From CAYMTN01 sp964393335 (GTDB lineage Bacteria; Chloroflexota; Anaerolineae; Aggregatilineales; Aggregatilineaceae), in assembly GCA_964393335.1 (NCBI GenBank), contig CAYMTN010000060.1, positions 1 through 23,688 on the forward strand: 23,688 nucleotides of DNA, written 5' to 3'. Shown here one piece after another: positions 7,955 through 15,069 of the stretch (the stretch's first letter is position 1; every line of letters starts with the position of its first letter). The notes beneath the pieces were generated by a model, which did not search any database, had not been told where the DNA came from, and worked only from the letters and a program-made list of their open reading frames with translations. Both the position numbers and the translations under genes were made by a program.

Positions 7955-8779
7955 TCAGCCAGCGAGATTAAACACTTTGTCAATTGGGCGCTCTTCGTCC
8001 ACATTAACCCTGATCAAACACGGGGTACCGCTCACCAGACTGGTTTCAGGGCCGCTCGACGCCGTCCACAGGTACGTGCCATCAGCGCCGGTCTTGAGAA
8101 TGATCCGCACCTCAAACACCGGGCCGCTGGCGGTCAGATCGTCGACAAAACCCTGTTCGTCCAACACGCTGAGAATTTCCTCGCGCGTGGATGCGAACTG
8201 GGCGACCGACTGCACACGCCCTTCGAGGTACCCGTATTTTTCCCGCTCGACCGTCGAGGGCAGCACCTGCACATCCATTCCCATGCGGATGCGCTGTTGA
8301 TCGTCCAGCGGCACAAACGCCACGACTTCCTGATCGCGTGTGTCGCGTGCAAACGCTTCGATGCTGATCAGCGGCGTACCGACGTCGACCGGTTCGCCCA
8401 CTCCGACGCGGATCGAGATCACACGCCCGCGCACGGTGCTGGTCAGCCCGACCGGGCCATCTCCGCCATCAACCAGGACGACCACTTCACCCGCGTCGAC
8501 GATATCGCCGGACTCGACCGGTAGCTCGACCACCTGCCCGGATTCGCCGGCCAGCACAAACACCACCGGGTTACTCGTCGTCAGCACGCCGGATTGTTCG
8601 AGCGTGGTCGTGATCCGGCCAAAAACACCCCACACCACAGCGATCACCAGCACACCGCCGAATGCGGCCAGCAGCAGCCACGCACCGGGCCGCGTGATTT
8701 GCATCAGCCGGTCGAGTTCTTCGGGCGAGGACAACTTGTCGAGCGCGGCCTTACGGTAAACGGGTCTTCGGGCTGACAT
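7955..8779 (-). CDS. HlyD-like adaptor protein of the NHLM export system
   Basis: A 274-residue membrane-fusion protein. It has a basic N-terminus, one transmembrane helix (about 32-53, 'AWLLLAAFGGVLVIAVVWGVFG') and a short beta-barrel/lipoyl-like region ('VFVLAGESGQVVELPVESGDIVDAGEVVVLV'). It lacks the long alpha-hairpin of type I secretion HlyD proteins, as usual for NHLM adaptors. First gene of the three-gene export operon; it would link the ABC transporters to the outer side of the membrane. The ATG at 8779 is the only in-frame start near the conserved N-terminus, but its purine-rich Shine-Dalgarno sequence lies 32 bases away, beyond a hairpin (see the separate entry). Family call firm, start less so. 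Confidence 0.88.
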   Translation of the reverse strand: MSARRPVYRKAALDKLSSPEELDRLMQITRPGAWLLLAAFGGVLVIAVVWGVFGRITTTLEQSGVLTTSNPVVFVLAGESGQVVELPVESGDIVDAGEVVVLVDGGDGPVGLTSTVRGRVISIRVGVGEPVDVGTPLISIEAFARDTRDQEVVAFVPLDDQQRIRMGMDVQVLPSTVEREKYGYLEGRVQSVAQFASTREEILSVLDEQGFVDDLTASGPVFEVRIILKTGADGTYLWTASSGPETSLVSGTPCLIRVNVDEERPIDKVFNLAG

Positions 8780-8780
8780 T

Positions 8781-8812
8781 AAAAAGCGCGCGGCGTCCGG
8801 ATCACACGCCGC
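8781..8812 (-). promoter_or_regulatory. Terminator-like hairpin in the leader of the export operon
   Basis: Read on the minus strand, a 7-bp stem GCGGCGT/ACGCCGC (arms 8806-8812 and 8790-8796, 9-base loop) is followed by GCGC and then TTTTT at 8785-8781, directly before the ATG at 8779. An AAAGGAGG Shine-Dalgarno-like run (8812-8819) sits just upstream of the stem. This has the form of an intrinsic terminator or attenuator. Alternatively, folding could bring the ribosome site close to the start codon. Confidence 0.55.
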
Positions 8813-8853
8813 CTCCTTTCACAGCTTCAACAGGCATTGGGAACTGAAAACCG

Positions 8854-8903
8854 ATCATACGTCGGTTAGGACAAAGCATACAAGAGGTTGCGGGGGAGCG
8901 CAA
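8854..8903 (-). promoter_or_regulatory. Candidate promoter region of the export operon
   Basis: On the minus strand TTGCGC (8903-8898) and TATGCT (8880-8875) are 17 bases apart. A second -10-like box, TATGAT (8859-8854), lies further downstream with a poor -35. Either would drive the HlyD/ABC operon divergently from selD. Pattern match only. Confidence 0.35.
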
Positions 8904-8935
8904 TCGTTTCGAACACCCTACACACGCACCCGGTT

Positions 8936-8979
8936 TTGGCGCTCCCCGGCAACTGTGGCATACTCCTGATCATCAGGAG
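8936..8979 (+). promoter_or_regulatory. Candidate selD promoter and overlapping inverted repeat
   Basis: TTGGCG (8936-8941) and CATACT (8959-8964) are 17 bases apart. Overlapping the -10 box is a perfect 7-bp inverted repeat, CTCCTGA (8963-8969) and TCAGGAG (8973-8979), with a 3-base centre. Its right arm contains most of the selD Shine-Dalgarno sequence AGGAGG (8975-8980). If transcribed it would hide that site; if transcription starts near 8971 it can only act as a DNA operator. Confidence 0.4.
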
Positions 8980-8985
8980 GATATT

Positions 8986-10044
8986 GTGACACGCGACGAG
9001 ATCATTCGCCTCACCGCGCTTTCATCGTGCGCTGGTTGAGCGTCTAAACTGGCCCCTGAGGCCCTGGCGCACGTGCTGCGCCCACTGCAATCCATGTTTG
9101 ACCCTACCGACTACCCGGACCTGTTGATTGGGTTGGGTACGCCGGACGATGCCGCTGTGTATCGCCTGGATGACACGCGTGCGCTGATCGTCACCACCGA
9201 CTTTTTCACGCCCATTGTTGACGATCCATACCAATACGGCGCGATTGCGTCCGCCAACGCGCTCAGCGACGTGTACGCGATGGGGGGTACGCCCCTGCTG
9301 GCGCTGATCGTCGCGGCGCTGCCGCCTGACCTGCCGCTGGAGATCAGCGGGCAGATCATGCTTGGTCTGGCCGAAACTGTGCGAGATGCCGGGGCCGTGA
9401 TCGCCGGAGGGCACACGATCCAGGACAAAGAACCCAAAGTCGGGCTGGCCGTTGTCGGGCTGGCGCATCCCGACCGGCTGCTGACCAAAGCCGGTGCGTC
9501 TCCTGGCGACGTGCTGGTGCTCACCAAACCGCTGGGGACCGGCTGCATCACGACCGCCGCTAAGAATGACCGCGCCAGCGCGGACCACGTCGCCGGAGCA
9601 GTGGCGTGGATGCAGCGCCTCAACAAACCGGGCGCTGAGGCAGCCGTCGCCGTGCGGGCCGGGGTGGCGACGGATATCACCGGCTTCGGTTTTCTGGGCC
9701 ACGCTACCGAGATCGCCATCGCCAGCCAGGTGACGCTGCACGTAACACTTGACCGCATCCCGCTGATGGACGGCGCGCTGACCTACGCCGAACAATGGAC
9801 GTTCCCCGGCGGGTCGTCGGCAAACCGGCTGGCGTATGAGGGGGGAGTCCGCTTCGCGGACGGCATCCCCGAAGAACGGCAGATGCTGCTGTTCGACGCG
9901 CAAACCAGCGGCGGGCTGTTGATCGCGCTGCCGCCGGATCGACGCGACGCGTTCGCACGTGAGATGGACGCACGCGGCGCGCCCTGGTGGGAGATCGGCA
10001 CGGTCCACGCGCACGAAGGCGTCAATGTCGTCGTGACGCGATAG
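8986..10044 (+). CDS. selD: Selenophosphate synthetase, selenoprotein with UGA-encoded Sec18
   Basis: Makes selenophosphate from selenide and ATP, the selenium donor for selenocysteine and selenouridine. The gene starts at GTG 8986 after AGGAGG (8975-8980) and gives 352 residues if the in-frame TGA at 9037-9039 (codon 18) is read as selenocysteine. The context is 'LTALSSCAGUASKLAPE', which aligns with the catalytic Cys17...Lys20 loop of E. coli SelD: Sec18 replaces the Cys and Lys21 keeps the Lys. The rest is typical SelD: 'GLGTPDDAAVYRL', 'TTDFFTPIVDDPYQYG', 'ANALSDVYAMGGTP', 'GGHTIQDKEPKVG'. A conventional gene caller would stop at the UGA or start at GTG 9073 and lose the catalytic N-terminus. 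The downstream glycosidase gene begins 14 bases after the stop. No other Sec gene is in the window. Confidence 0.93.
9066..9082 (+). promoter_or_regulatory. Candidate bacterial SECIS hairpin within selD
   Basis: GGCGCA (9066-9071) pairs perfectly with TGCGCC (9077-9082) around the 5-base loop CGTGC. The loop starts 32 bases after the UGA and has a G in its first two positions, as in published bacterial SECIS models (short G-containing apical loop roughly 16-37 bases downstream). A weaker alternative hairpin (GGCC/GGCC, 9051-9063) lies closer to the UGA. Confidence 0.55.
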
Positions 10045-10058
10045 TGGGATTGGTCGTA

Positions 10059-10874
10059 ATGAAACGCGCCTGGGTATTGAGCCTGATTCTGTTGGCCAGC
10101 GCAGGGATTCCCGCTCACGCGCAGGACGGCGGCGAGCCTGCTATCTGGCAGCCGGAACCCGGCACGTCATGGCAGTGGCAGCTCACCGGCGTGATCGACA
10201 CGCAGTATGACGTGCAAATGGTCGACATCGACCTGTTTGAGACGCCGGTTGACACGATCGACGCGCTCAAAGCCGCTGGCCGGATCGTGATCTGTTATTT
10301 CAGCGCCGGGTCGCACGAAGATTGGCGGCCTGATGCTGATACGTTCCCCGAAGACGTGATCGGCAGGTCGCTGGACGACTGGCCCGGCGAGCGCTGGCTG
10401 GACATCCGGCAGTTGGACGTGCTGCAACCGATCATGGCGGCCCGCCTGGACATGGCCGTCGAAAAGGGCTGTGATGGTGTCGAACCTGATAACGTCGATG
10501 CATACAGCAACCGCAGCGGCTTCCGTCTCACAGCACAGGATCAACTGGCCTATAACCGCTGGCTGGCCGGAGCCGCTCACGCGCGCGGGCTGTCGATCGG
10601 TCTGAAGAATGACCTCGACCAGATCGAGGAGCTGGTGGGTGATTTCGACTGGGCGTTGAACGAGCAGTGCTTCGAGTACAACGAATGTGAGCTGTTGCTG
10701 CCATTCATCGACGCTGGCAAAGCAGTTTTTGGTGTGGAGTACGAAGGCGACCCGGCGGATTTTTGCCCGCAGGCCAACGCGTTCGGGTTTTCGTGGCTCG
10801 CCAAGACGGTTGACCTGACGGCAGAGGTTGTGGCTGACTGTCTCGATCCGGCGTTTAGTGGCGCGGCCTCCTGA
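10059..10874 (+). CDS. Secreted GH114-like glycosidase (endo-alpha-1,4-polygalactosaminidase family)
   Basis: A 271-residue protein with an N-terminal signal peptide (about 1-22, 'MKRAWVLSLILLASAGIPAHAQ'; cut near Ala-Gln). The rest reads as a TIM-barrel of the GH114/TM1410 type: 'YDVQMVDIDLFETP', 'GRIVICYFSAGSHEDWR', 'GERWLDIRQLDVLQPIMAARLD', 'GCDGVEPDNVDAY' (141-149, the acidic active-site strand) and 'GLSIGLKNDLDQ'. Known family members cut alpha-1,4-linked galactosamine polymers of biofilm matrix; the substrate here is inferred from family only. The start is set at the ATG that begins the signal peptide, 14 bases after selD, so the two are probably cotranscribed although they share no pathway. 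A possible N-glycan or biofilm role is untested. Confidence 0.85.
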   Translation: MKRAWVLSLILLASAGIPAHAQDGGEPAIWQPEPGTSWQWQLTGVIDTQYDVQMVDIDLFETPVDTIDALKAAGRIVICYFSAGSHEDWRPDADTFPEDVIGRSLDDWPGERWLDIRQLDVLQPIMAARLDMAVEKGCDGVEPDNVDAYSNRSGFRLTAQDQLAYNRWLAGAAHARGLSIGLKNDLDQIEELVGDFDWALNEQCFEYNECELLLPFIDAGKAVFGVEYEGDPADFCPQANAFGFSWLAKTVDLTAEVVADCLDPAFSGAAS

Positions 10875-11182
10875 GCGTATCCCGCACCTGGACGTAATGG
10901 GGGAAATGGCTGGCTCGATAGATGGTCGTGTTCAGGGATTCCACGCGCGTATCCTGGCATCGCACATGAGAGTGTCTCCACCCGGCACGATAAGCGCCCG
11001 GTAGAAAAAGAAGCCGGGTAGGCTTTGCCAACCGGGGCCACCCGGGGACCCTGCCAGGGCTTCGTCTTACGCTTTTTTTATCATGTGTTGACCTGATTCT
11101 TAAACTCTGCTGATGTTATTTTTACAAACGTGATCCACGATATAAGTGTATTGAGATGTGATGATCATGGAGGTACACTACG
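10875..11182 (+). other. Intergenic region before hsp20, with GC-rich structured stretch
   Basis: No gene is supported. From 10992 to 11079 there are several mutually competing GC-rich stems: CCCGG/CCGGG (10997-11001 with 11014-11018), CCGG-GGC-TTT-GCC-CCGG (11014-11035) and CCGGG/CCCGG (11032-11036 with 11041-11045). All are enclosed by AAGCG/CGCTT (10992-10996 with 11070-11074) and followed by seven T residues (11073-11079). This may be a terminator for the selD-glycosidase unit or a structured RNA. Downstream, TTGACC (11088) and TATAAG (11141) are isolated promoter-like boxes without good partners. The hsp20 ribosome site GGAGG is at 11169-11173. Confidence 0.45.
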
Positions 11183-11650
11183 ATGCGTAACTTGACACGT
11201 TGGAATCCCCGCAACGAAGTTGAAGTGAGTGATCCCTTCCGTTCGTTGGAGCAGATGTTTGAAGACCTGTGGCATAACTGGCCATCGCGCTTCGCGTCCG
11301 ACACGGCGCGGCCTATGCTGCGTCCGGCGATGGATGTTGTCGAGAACGACGACAGCCTGACCGTGCGGATTAACCTGCCGGGCCTGTCGCCGGATGATGT
11401 GAAGGTCGAGATCGAAGACAACGTCCTGACCGTCAGCGGCGAAGTGGGCGACACGATTGAGAAGGACGGCGACCGCTATCACTACCGCGAACGCAGCTAC
11501 GGCGCGTTCCAGCGCAGCGTGCGGCTGCCCAACACCATCAACACCGATAAGGTCGATGCTACCTTCGAAAACGGCGTGCTGAACATTGCCATGCCCAAGC
11601 TGCCGCAGGCGCAGCCGAAGCAGATTTCGGTCAAACCCAAGGAGAAGTAA
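11183..11650 (+). CDS. Small heat-shock protein, Hsp20/alpha-crystallin family
   Basis: A 155-residue ATP-independent holding chaperone that binds unfolding proteins in the cytoplasm. The N-terminal arm (1-46) contains 'DPFRSLEQMFEDLW'. The alpha-crystallin domain spans about 47-145: 'PAMDVVENDDSLTVRINLPGLSPDDVKVEI', 'LTVSGE', 'YGAFQRSVRLPNTINTDKVDATFENGVLNIAMPK' (the G-V-L motif). A short C-terminal tail 'KQISVKPKEK' carries an I-x-V variant of the I-x-I oligomerisation motif. Length is normal for the bacterial class A type. The start has GGAGG nine bases upstream. It is a single-gene unit with its own terminator. No CIRCE operator (the HrcA site) is visible upstream. Confidence 0.93.
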   Translation: MRNLTRWNPRNEVEVSDPFRSLEQMFEDLWHNWPSRFASDTARPMLRPAMDVVENDDSLTVRINLPGLSPDDVKVEIEDNVLTVSGEVGDTIEKDGDRYHYRERSYGAFQRSVRLPNTINTDKVDATFENGVLNIAMPKLPQAQPKQISVKPKEK

Positions 11651-11679
11651 CTCCTTCGCTGATCGCTGAGTAACCCACT

Positions 11680-11704
11680 GTCGCCGGGCACCATGCCCGG
11701 CGAC
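11680..11704 (+). terminator. Strong hairpin terminator after hsp20
   Basis: An 11-bp perfect stem GTCGCCGGGCA/TGCCCGGCGAC (11680-11690 with 11694-11704) with a 3-base loop starts 30 bases after the stop. The T-rich tail is weak (TTTCT). Confidence 0.7.
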
Positions 11705-11810
11705 ATGCGTTTCTGAGAGAGAAACTGGTTCACCAGGACCGCTGGCCAGACCGGACGACTCATGTTTGCCGATCACTGAATGTTAACCCTGATCGCTGTT
11801 TTCACAGAGG

Positions 11811-11839
11811 TTGTCGTTTGCGGTGACTTGCGGCATGAT
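11811..11839 (+). promoter_or_regulatory. Candidate promoter of the flavin monooxygenase gene
   Basis: TTGTCG (11811-11816) and CATGAT (11834-11839) are 17 bases apart. A transcript from here would begin near 11846, after the alternative upstream start codons, which supports the GTG start at 11883. Confidence 0.3.
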
Positions 11840-11882
11840 TACGCTGCAAACGCGCGATCGGGCTACCACAAAGAAGCTAACC

Positions 11883-13034
11883 GTGACAGATCATGTACTG
11901 GTGATTGGCGCAGGTCCCGCCGGGATCGCCAGCGCCTATTTTTTGGAACGGGCCAACATCCCCTACCAGGTTGTTGACCGCGCTACGGTGTTGGCATCCA
12001 CCTGGAGCAACCTGTATCCATCGCTGCGTCTGAACACGACGCGTTTTTTCTCACACCTGCCGGGATGCAGGTTCCCTCTTTCATACGGGTTGTTTCCGAC
12101 CGGGCGGCAGTATCACCGTTATCTGGTCGCATTTACCGAGCGGCACGCGCTTAACATCCAGCTTGGCGTCACCGTCCACCGCGCATGGCCGCATGACGGC
12201 GGCTGGTGCGTGGATACCAGCGCCGGTCCCGGCTGGCATCCGGCGATTATTTCGGCTACGGGCCGCTTCAGCAGCCCATGTTGGCCCGATATCCCAGGCA
12301 TAGAGCGCTTTGCCGGGCGACGGCTGCACGCGCACGATTATCACGGGCCGGAACCGTTCGCGGGACAGCGCGTGATGGTCGTCGGCAACGGGCCGAGTGG
12401 CGTAGACATTGCCACCGAGTTAGGCCGGGTGGCGGCGCGTCCGGTGCTGCTCGCCCAGCGAACCGGCGTCAAGCTCAGCCCGCGTTATCCCTGGGGACTG
12501 CCCAAACACGTGTGGATGATGATCGGCGAGCGACTCCCCGGTTGGATGGCCCGCCCGCTGCTGGATAAGGTGTCCGCCATTACGTTTGACAACCTGGACG
12601 CGATCGGCATCAAAACGCCGCGCACCGCCGCCGAGAGCAGCGCCGCCGGAGCCACGCGCGGAGCAGAATTAATCAAGGCGGTTAAAGCAGGGCTGGTCAA
12701 GTCGGTTGATGGCCCGGCTTGTTTCGAACCGGGTGCTGTCGTGTCGGCGGATGGATCGCGCCACGTGGTCGATGCCGTCATTCTGGCGACAGGTTACCTT
12801 CCGGCCCTGTTTGAGTATCTCGACATCGACGACTGCGAGACAAACGTCGACGGCTGGCCGGTGCGTGTTGGCGAACCGCCCGACGATGTGTCGGCAGGCC
12901 GCCGCGAGGTGGCAGGCTGTCCTGGCCTGTACCTGGTTGGCACGTTCTACCAGGGCAAAGGTGCGATGTATAACATCAACATCGAGGCACAGGCTGCCGT
13001 CGCTGAAATCAGGCAGCGCCTGGCGTCGCCGTAA
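11883..13034 (+). CDS. Flavin-containing monooxygenase-like FAD/NADPH oxidoreductase
   Basis: A 383-residue two-dinucleotide-fold flavoprotein. FAD-binding GAGPAG is at 9-14, the FMO/Baeyer-Villiger fingerprint F-x-G-x3-H-x3-Y reads FAGRRLHAHDY (143-153), the NADPH-binding GNGPSG is at 168-173, and the ATG-type strand 'VILATGY' is at 299-305. Such enzymes oxygenate small nucleophilic or carbonyl substrates, or act as CzcO-like oxidoreductases; the substrate is unknown. I start at GTG 11883 because it puts the first Rossmann strand at residue 5, as usual. ATG 11835 and TTG 11811 would add 16-24 residues with no domain. No good Shine-Dalgarno sequence is seen for any of the three. It is transcribed towards the two-component pair, with 37 bases between. 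Confidence 0.85.
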   Translation: MTDHVLVIGAGPAGIASAYFLERANIPYQVVDRATVLASTWSNLYPSLRLNTTRFFSHLPGCRFPLSYGLFPTGRQYHRYLVAFTERHALNIQLGVTVHRAWPHDGGWCVDTSAGPGWHPAIISATGRFSSPCWPDIPGIERFAGRRLHAHDYHGPEPFAGQRVMVVGNGPSGVDIATELGRVAARPVLLAQRTGVKLSPRYPWGLPKHVWMMIGERLPGWMARPLLDKVSAITFDNLDAIGIKTPRTAAESSAAGATRGAELIKAVKAGLVKSVDGPACFEPGAVVSADGSRHVVDAVILATGYLPALFEYLDIDDCETNVDGWPVRVGEPPDDVSAGRREVAGCPGLYLVGTFYQGKGAMYNINIEAQAAVAEIRQRLASP

Positions 13035-13056
13035 GGCTTTCGTAAGCTGTTGATTG

Positions 13057-13062
13057 TATAAT
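13057..13062 (+). promoter_or_regulatory. Consensus -10 box before the response regulator
   Basis: A perfect TATAAT ends 9 bases before the ATG at 13072. No convincing -35 element is seen at 16-18 bases. There is no Shine-Dalgarno sequence before the ATG, so transcription from here would give a nearly leaderless mRNA. Confidence 0.5.
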
Positions 13063-13071
13063 GCCGGTATT

Positions 13072-13800
13072 ATGAGACAGCAAACGATTCTGGTCGTGGA
13101 CGACGAGGCCACGATCCGCGAAGTAGTACGCCGTTACCTGGAGTTGGAAAACTTCCGGGTGGTCGAGGCTGATAACGGGCCGCTGGCACTGCACCTGCTG
13201 CACCAGGAACAGCCCGACTTGATCGTGCTTGACATCATGCTGCCCGGCCTGGACGGACTCACGATCACACGCTCGCTGCGGGACCCGGCGGGCCGCGCCC
13301 CCGATACCGGCACCCTCAGCAGCGGCAACATCCCGATTATCATGCTCACCGCGCGCAGCGAAGAATCCGACCGCATCGCAGGCTTTGAACTGGGCACGGA
13401 CGATTACGTGACCAAACCGTTCAGCCCGCGCGAACTGGTCATGCGGATCAAAGCCGTGCTGCGGCGCAGCGCCGCCGAGGCCGGGGACCAGGAAAAACCG
13501 CTCGTGTTTGGCGAGCTGCGCCTGGAATCCAGCACGCGCACCGTTGCACGCGGCGGGATGGAGATTGTGCTCACGGCTAAGGAATTTGACCTCGTGTGGT
13601 TTTTGGCACGCCATCCCCGGCAGGTGTTCAGCCGCACGCAACTGTTGGACCGCGTGTGGGGCTATGAATTTTACGGCGACGAGAGCACGGTCACCGTGCA
13701 TATTCGCCGCCTGCGTGAAAAAATCGAAGAAGACCCCAGCCAACCGCGCTACATTCATACGGTGTGGGGCGTCGGGTATAAGTTCGAAGCACCAGCATGA
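13072..13800 (+). CDS. Two-component response regulator, OmpR/PhoB family
   Basis: A 242-residue DNA-binding regulator. The receiver domain (about 5-125) has acidic pocket Asp10-Asp11, phosphoacceptor Asp54 in 'LIVLDIMLPG', Thr93 in 'IIMLTAR' and Lys115 in 'DYVTKPFSP'. It carries an extra loop of about 13 residues between 'TRSLRD' and 'NIPIIML' compared with the usual receiver. The C-terminal winged-helix domain (about 145-240) has 'LTAKEFDLVWFLARHPRQVFSRTQLLDRVWGY' and 'VTVHIRRLREKIEEDP...WGVGYKF'. The kinase gene overlaps it by four bases (ATGA), so the two are translationally coupled partners. ATG 13072 is chosen because the fold starts four residues later. Target genes are unknown. Confidence 0.95.
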   Translation: MRQQTILVVDDEATIREVVRRYLELENFRVVEADNGPLALHLLHQEQPDLIVLDIMLPGLDGLTITRSLRDPAGRAPDTGTLSSGNIPIIMLTARSEESDRIAGFELGTDDYVTKPFSPRELVMRIKAVLRRSAAEAGDQEKPLVFGELRLESSTRTVARGGMEIVLTAKEFDLVWFLARHPRQVFSRTQLLDRVWGYEFYGDESTVTVHIRRLREKIEEDPSQPRYIHTVWGVGYKFEAPA

Positions 13801-15047
13801 AGCGTTTCCCTCTCCTGAGCATCCTGTTTGGCATGAGCGTTGCGATTGCCATCGCCGTGCTGCTGGTCGTGGTGCAGCTGCAACCGCCCGCCAGCGACGT
13901 ACGCCTGCTTGTGCTGTTCATGTCCAGTTCCGGCGTATTAACAGTGCTGCTGGCGTATCTGCTGTACCGCCAGGGCCTGATCCGCTGGTTCCCCAGCCTG
14001 CGCTGGTCCCTGCTGACAACCGTGATCATCACGGTCGTGTTGATCTTCCTCAACGTGTGGGTCACCGCGCAGTTGATGTTCATCAGCCAGCACGACCTGG
14101 TGCTGACCATCGCGCTGCTGGTTTTTGCGGGACTGACCGCGTTCATCTTCGGGCTGTTCATCGCCATGACGATCACCGACCGCATCCACGACCTATCACA
14201 TGCCGCCGGGCAATTGGCCCAGGGCAAGCTGGATACGCGGCTGGCCGTGCGCGGCAGCGACGAACTGGCACAACTGGCCACAACGTTCAACTGGATGGCC
14301 GATAACCTGGAAAAAGTGGACCAGCAACAGCGCCTGATCGAACAGACGCGCCGCGCACTGGTCGCCGGCGTGTCACACGATCTACGCACGCCGCTGACCT
14401 CGATCCGCGTGATGATCGAAGCGATCGCGGATGGCGTGGTCAGCGATCCGGACACTATCACCCGCTACGTGCGAACATCACTGACCGAGTTGCAACACCT
14501 CAGCCGCCTGATCGATGACCTGTTCGAGTTGGCGAAGCTCGACGCCGGGCAGACTGACGCGCAATTTGACATGACATCGCTCACCGATCTGATATCAGAC
14601 GTCTTGAGCAGCATGACCGCGCAGGCAGTCCGGCGCGGGGTCCGGCTGCGCGGCAGCGTCGAGCACGGCATCGACCCGGTGTATATGGCCCCCGACAAAA
14701 TTCAACGCGTGTTATACAACCTGCTGGATAACGCGCTGCGCTACACCCCGCCGAAGGGGGAAGTGTCGATCAGCGCGCGCCGCGATGGGGGCACGGTATG
14801 TGTCGCGGTTCACAACAGCGGTTCGACCATCGACCCGGCCTACATGCCGCATATTTTCGACAGCTTTTACCGGGTCGAGAATTCACGGGCGCGCGCCGAC
14901 GACGGGCATCGCGGGACGGGTCTGGGGCTGGCAATCGCACGTGGATTTGTCGAAGCGCATCATGGCAGCATCTGGGTCGAGAGCACACCGGATCACGGCA
15001 CGACGTTCACGTTCACGATCCCCGCAGTCAAACCGGCTCGCGCGTAG
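13797..15047 (+). CDS. Membrane-bound sensor histidine kinase
   Basis: A 416-residue partner of the regulator encoded just upstream (4-base overlap). Four transmembrane helices are visible (about 5-27, 37-57, 71-92 and 101-124) with only short loops, so it lacks a large external sensor domain and may sense a membrane or intramembrane signal. A HAMP-like segment (125-178) leads to the dimerisation helix with phosphoacceptor His194 in 'GVSHDLRTPLTSI'. The ATPase domain has an N box ('NLLDNALRYTPP'), F box ('IFDSFYRVE') and G box ('GTGLGLAIARGFVEAHHG'). All catalytic boxes are intact, so it should autophosphorylate. It belongs to the HisKA/HATPase_c class common beside OmpR-type regulators. The signal cannot be told from sequence. 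Confidence 0.94.
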   Translation: MKRFPLLSILFGMSVAIAIAVLLVVVQLQPPASDVRLLVLFMSSSGVLTVLLAYLLYRQGLIRWFPSLRWSLLTTVIITVVLIFLNVWVTAQLMFISQHDLVLTIALLVFAGLTAFIFGLFIAMTITDRIHDLSHAAGQLAQGKLDTRLAVRGSDELAQLATTFNWMADNLEKVDQQQRLIEQTRRALVAGVSHDLRTPLTSIRVMIEAIADGVVSDPDTITRYVRTSLTELQHLSRLIDDLFELAKLDAGQTDAQFDMTSLTDLISDVLSSMTAQAVRRGVRLRGSVEHGIDPVYMAPDKIQRVLYNLLDNALRYTPPKGEVSISARRDGGTVCVAVHNSGSTIDPAYMPHIFDSFYRVENSRARADDGHRGTGLGLAIARGFVEAHHGSIWVESTPDHGTTFTFTIPAVKPARA

Positions 15048-15069
15048 TTCCAGCGCCCTTATAATGCAA

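Noticed and set aside
9073..10044. Shorter selD starting at GTG 9073, without selenocysteine
   Set aside because: It would remove the catalytic Sec/Cys and Lys loop, has no ribosome site, and the upstream frame from GTG 8986 matches SelD right through the UGA.
11100..11182. CIRCE-type heat-shock operator before hsp20
   Set aside because: The TTAGCACTC-N9-GAGTGCTAA inverted repeat is not present.
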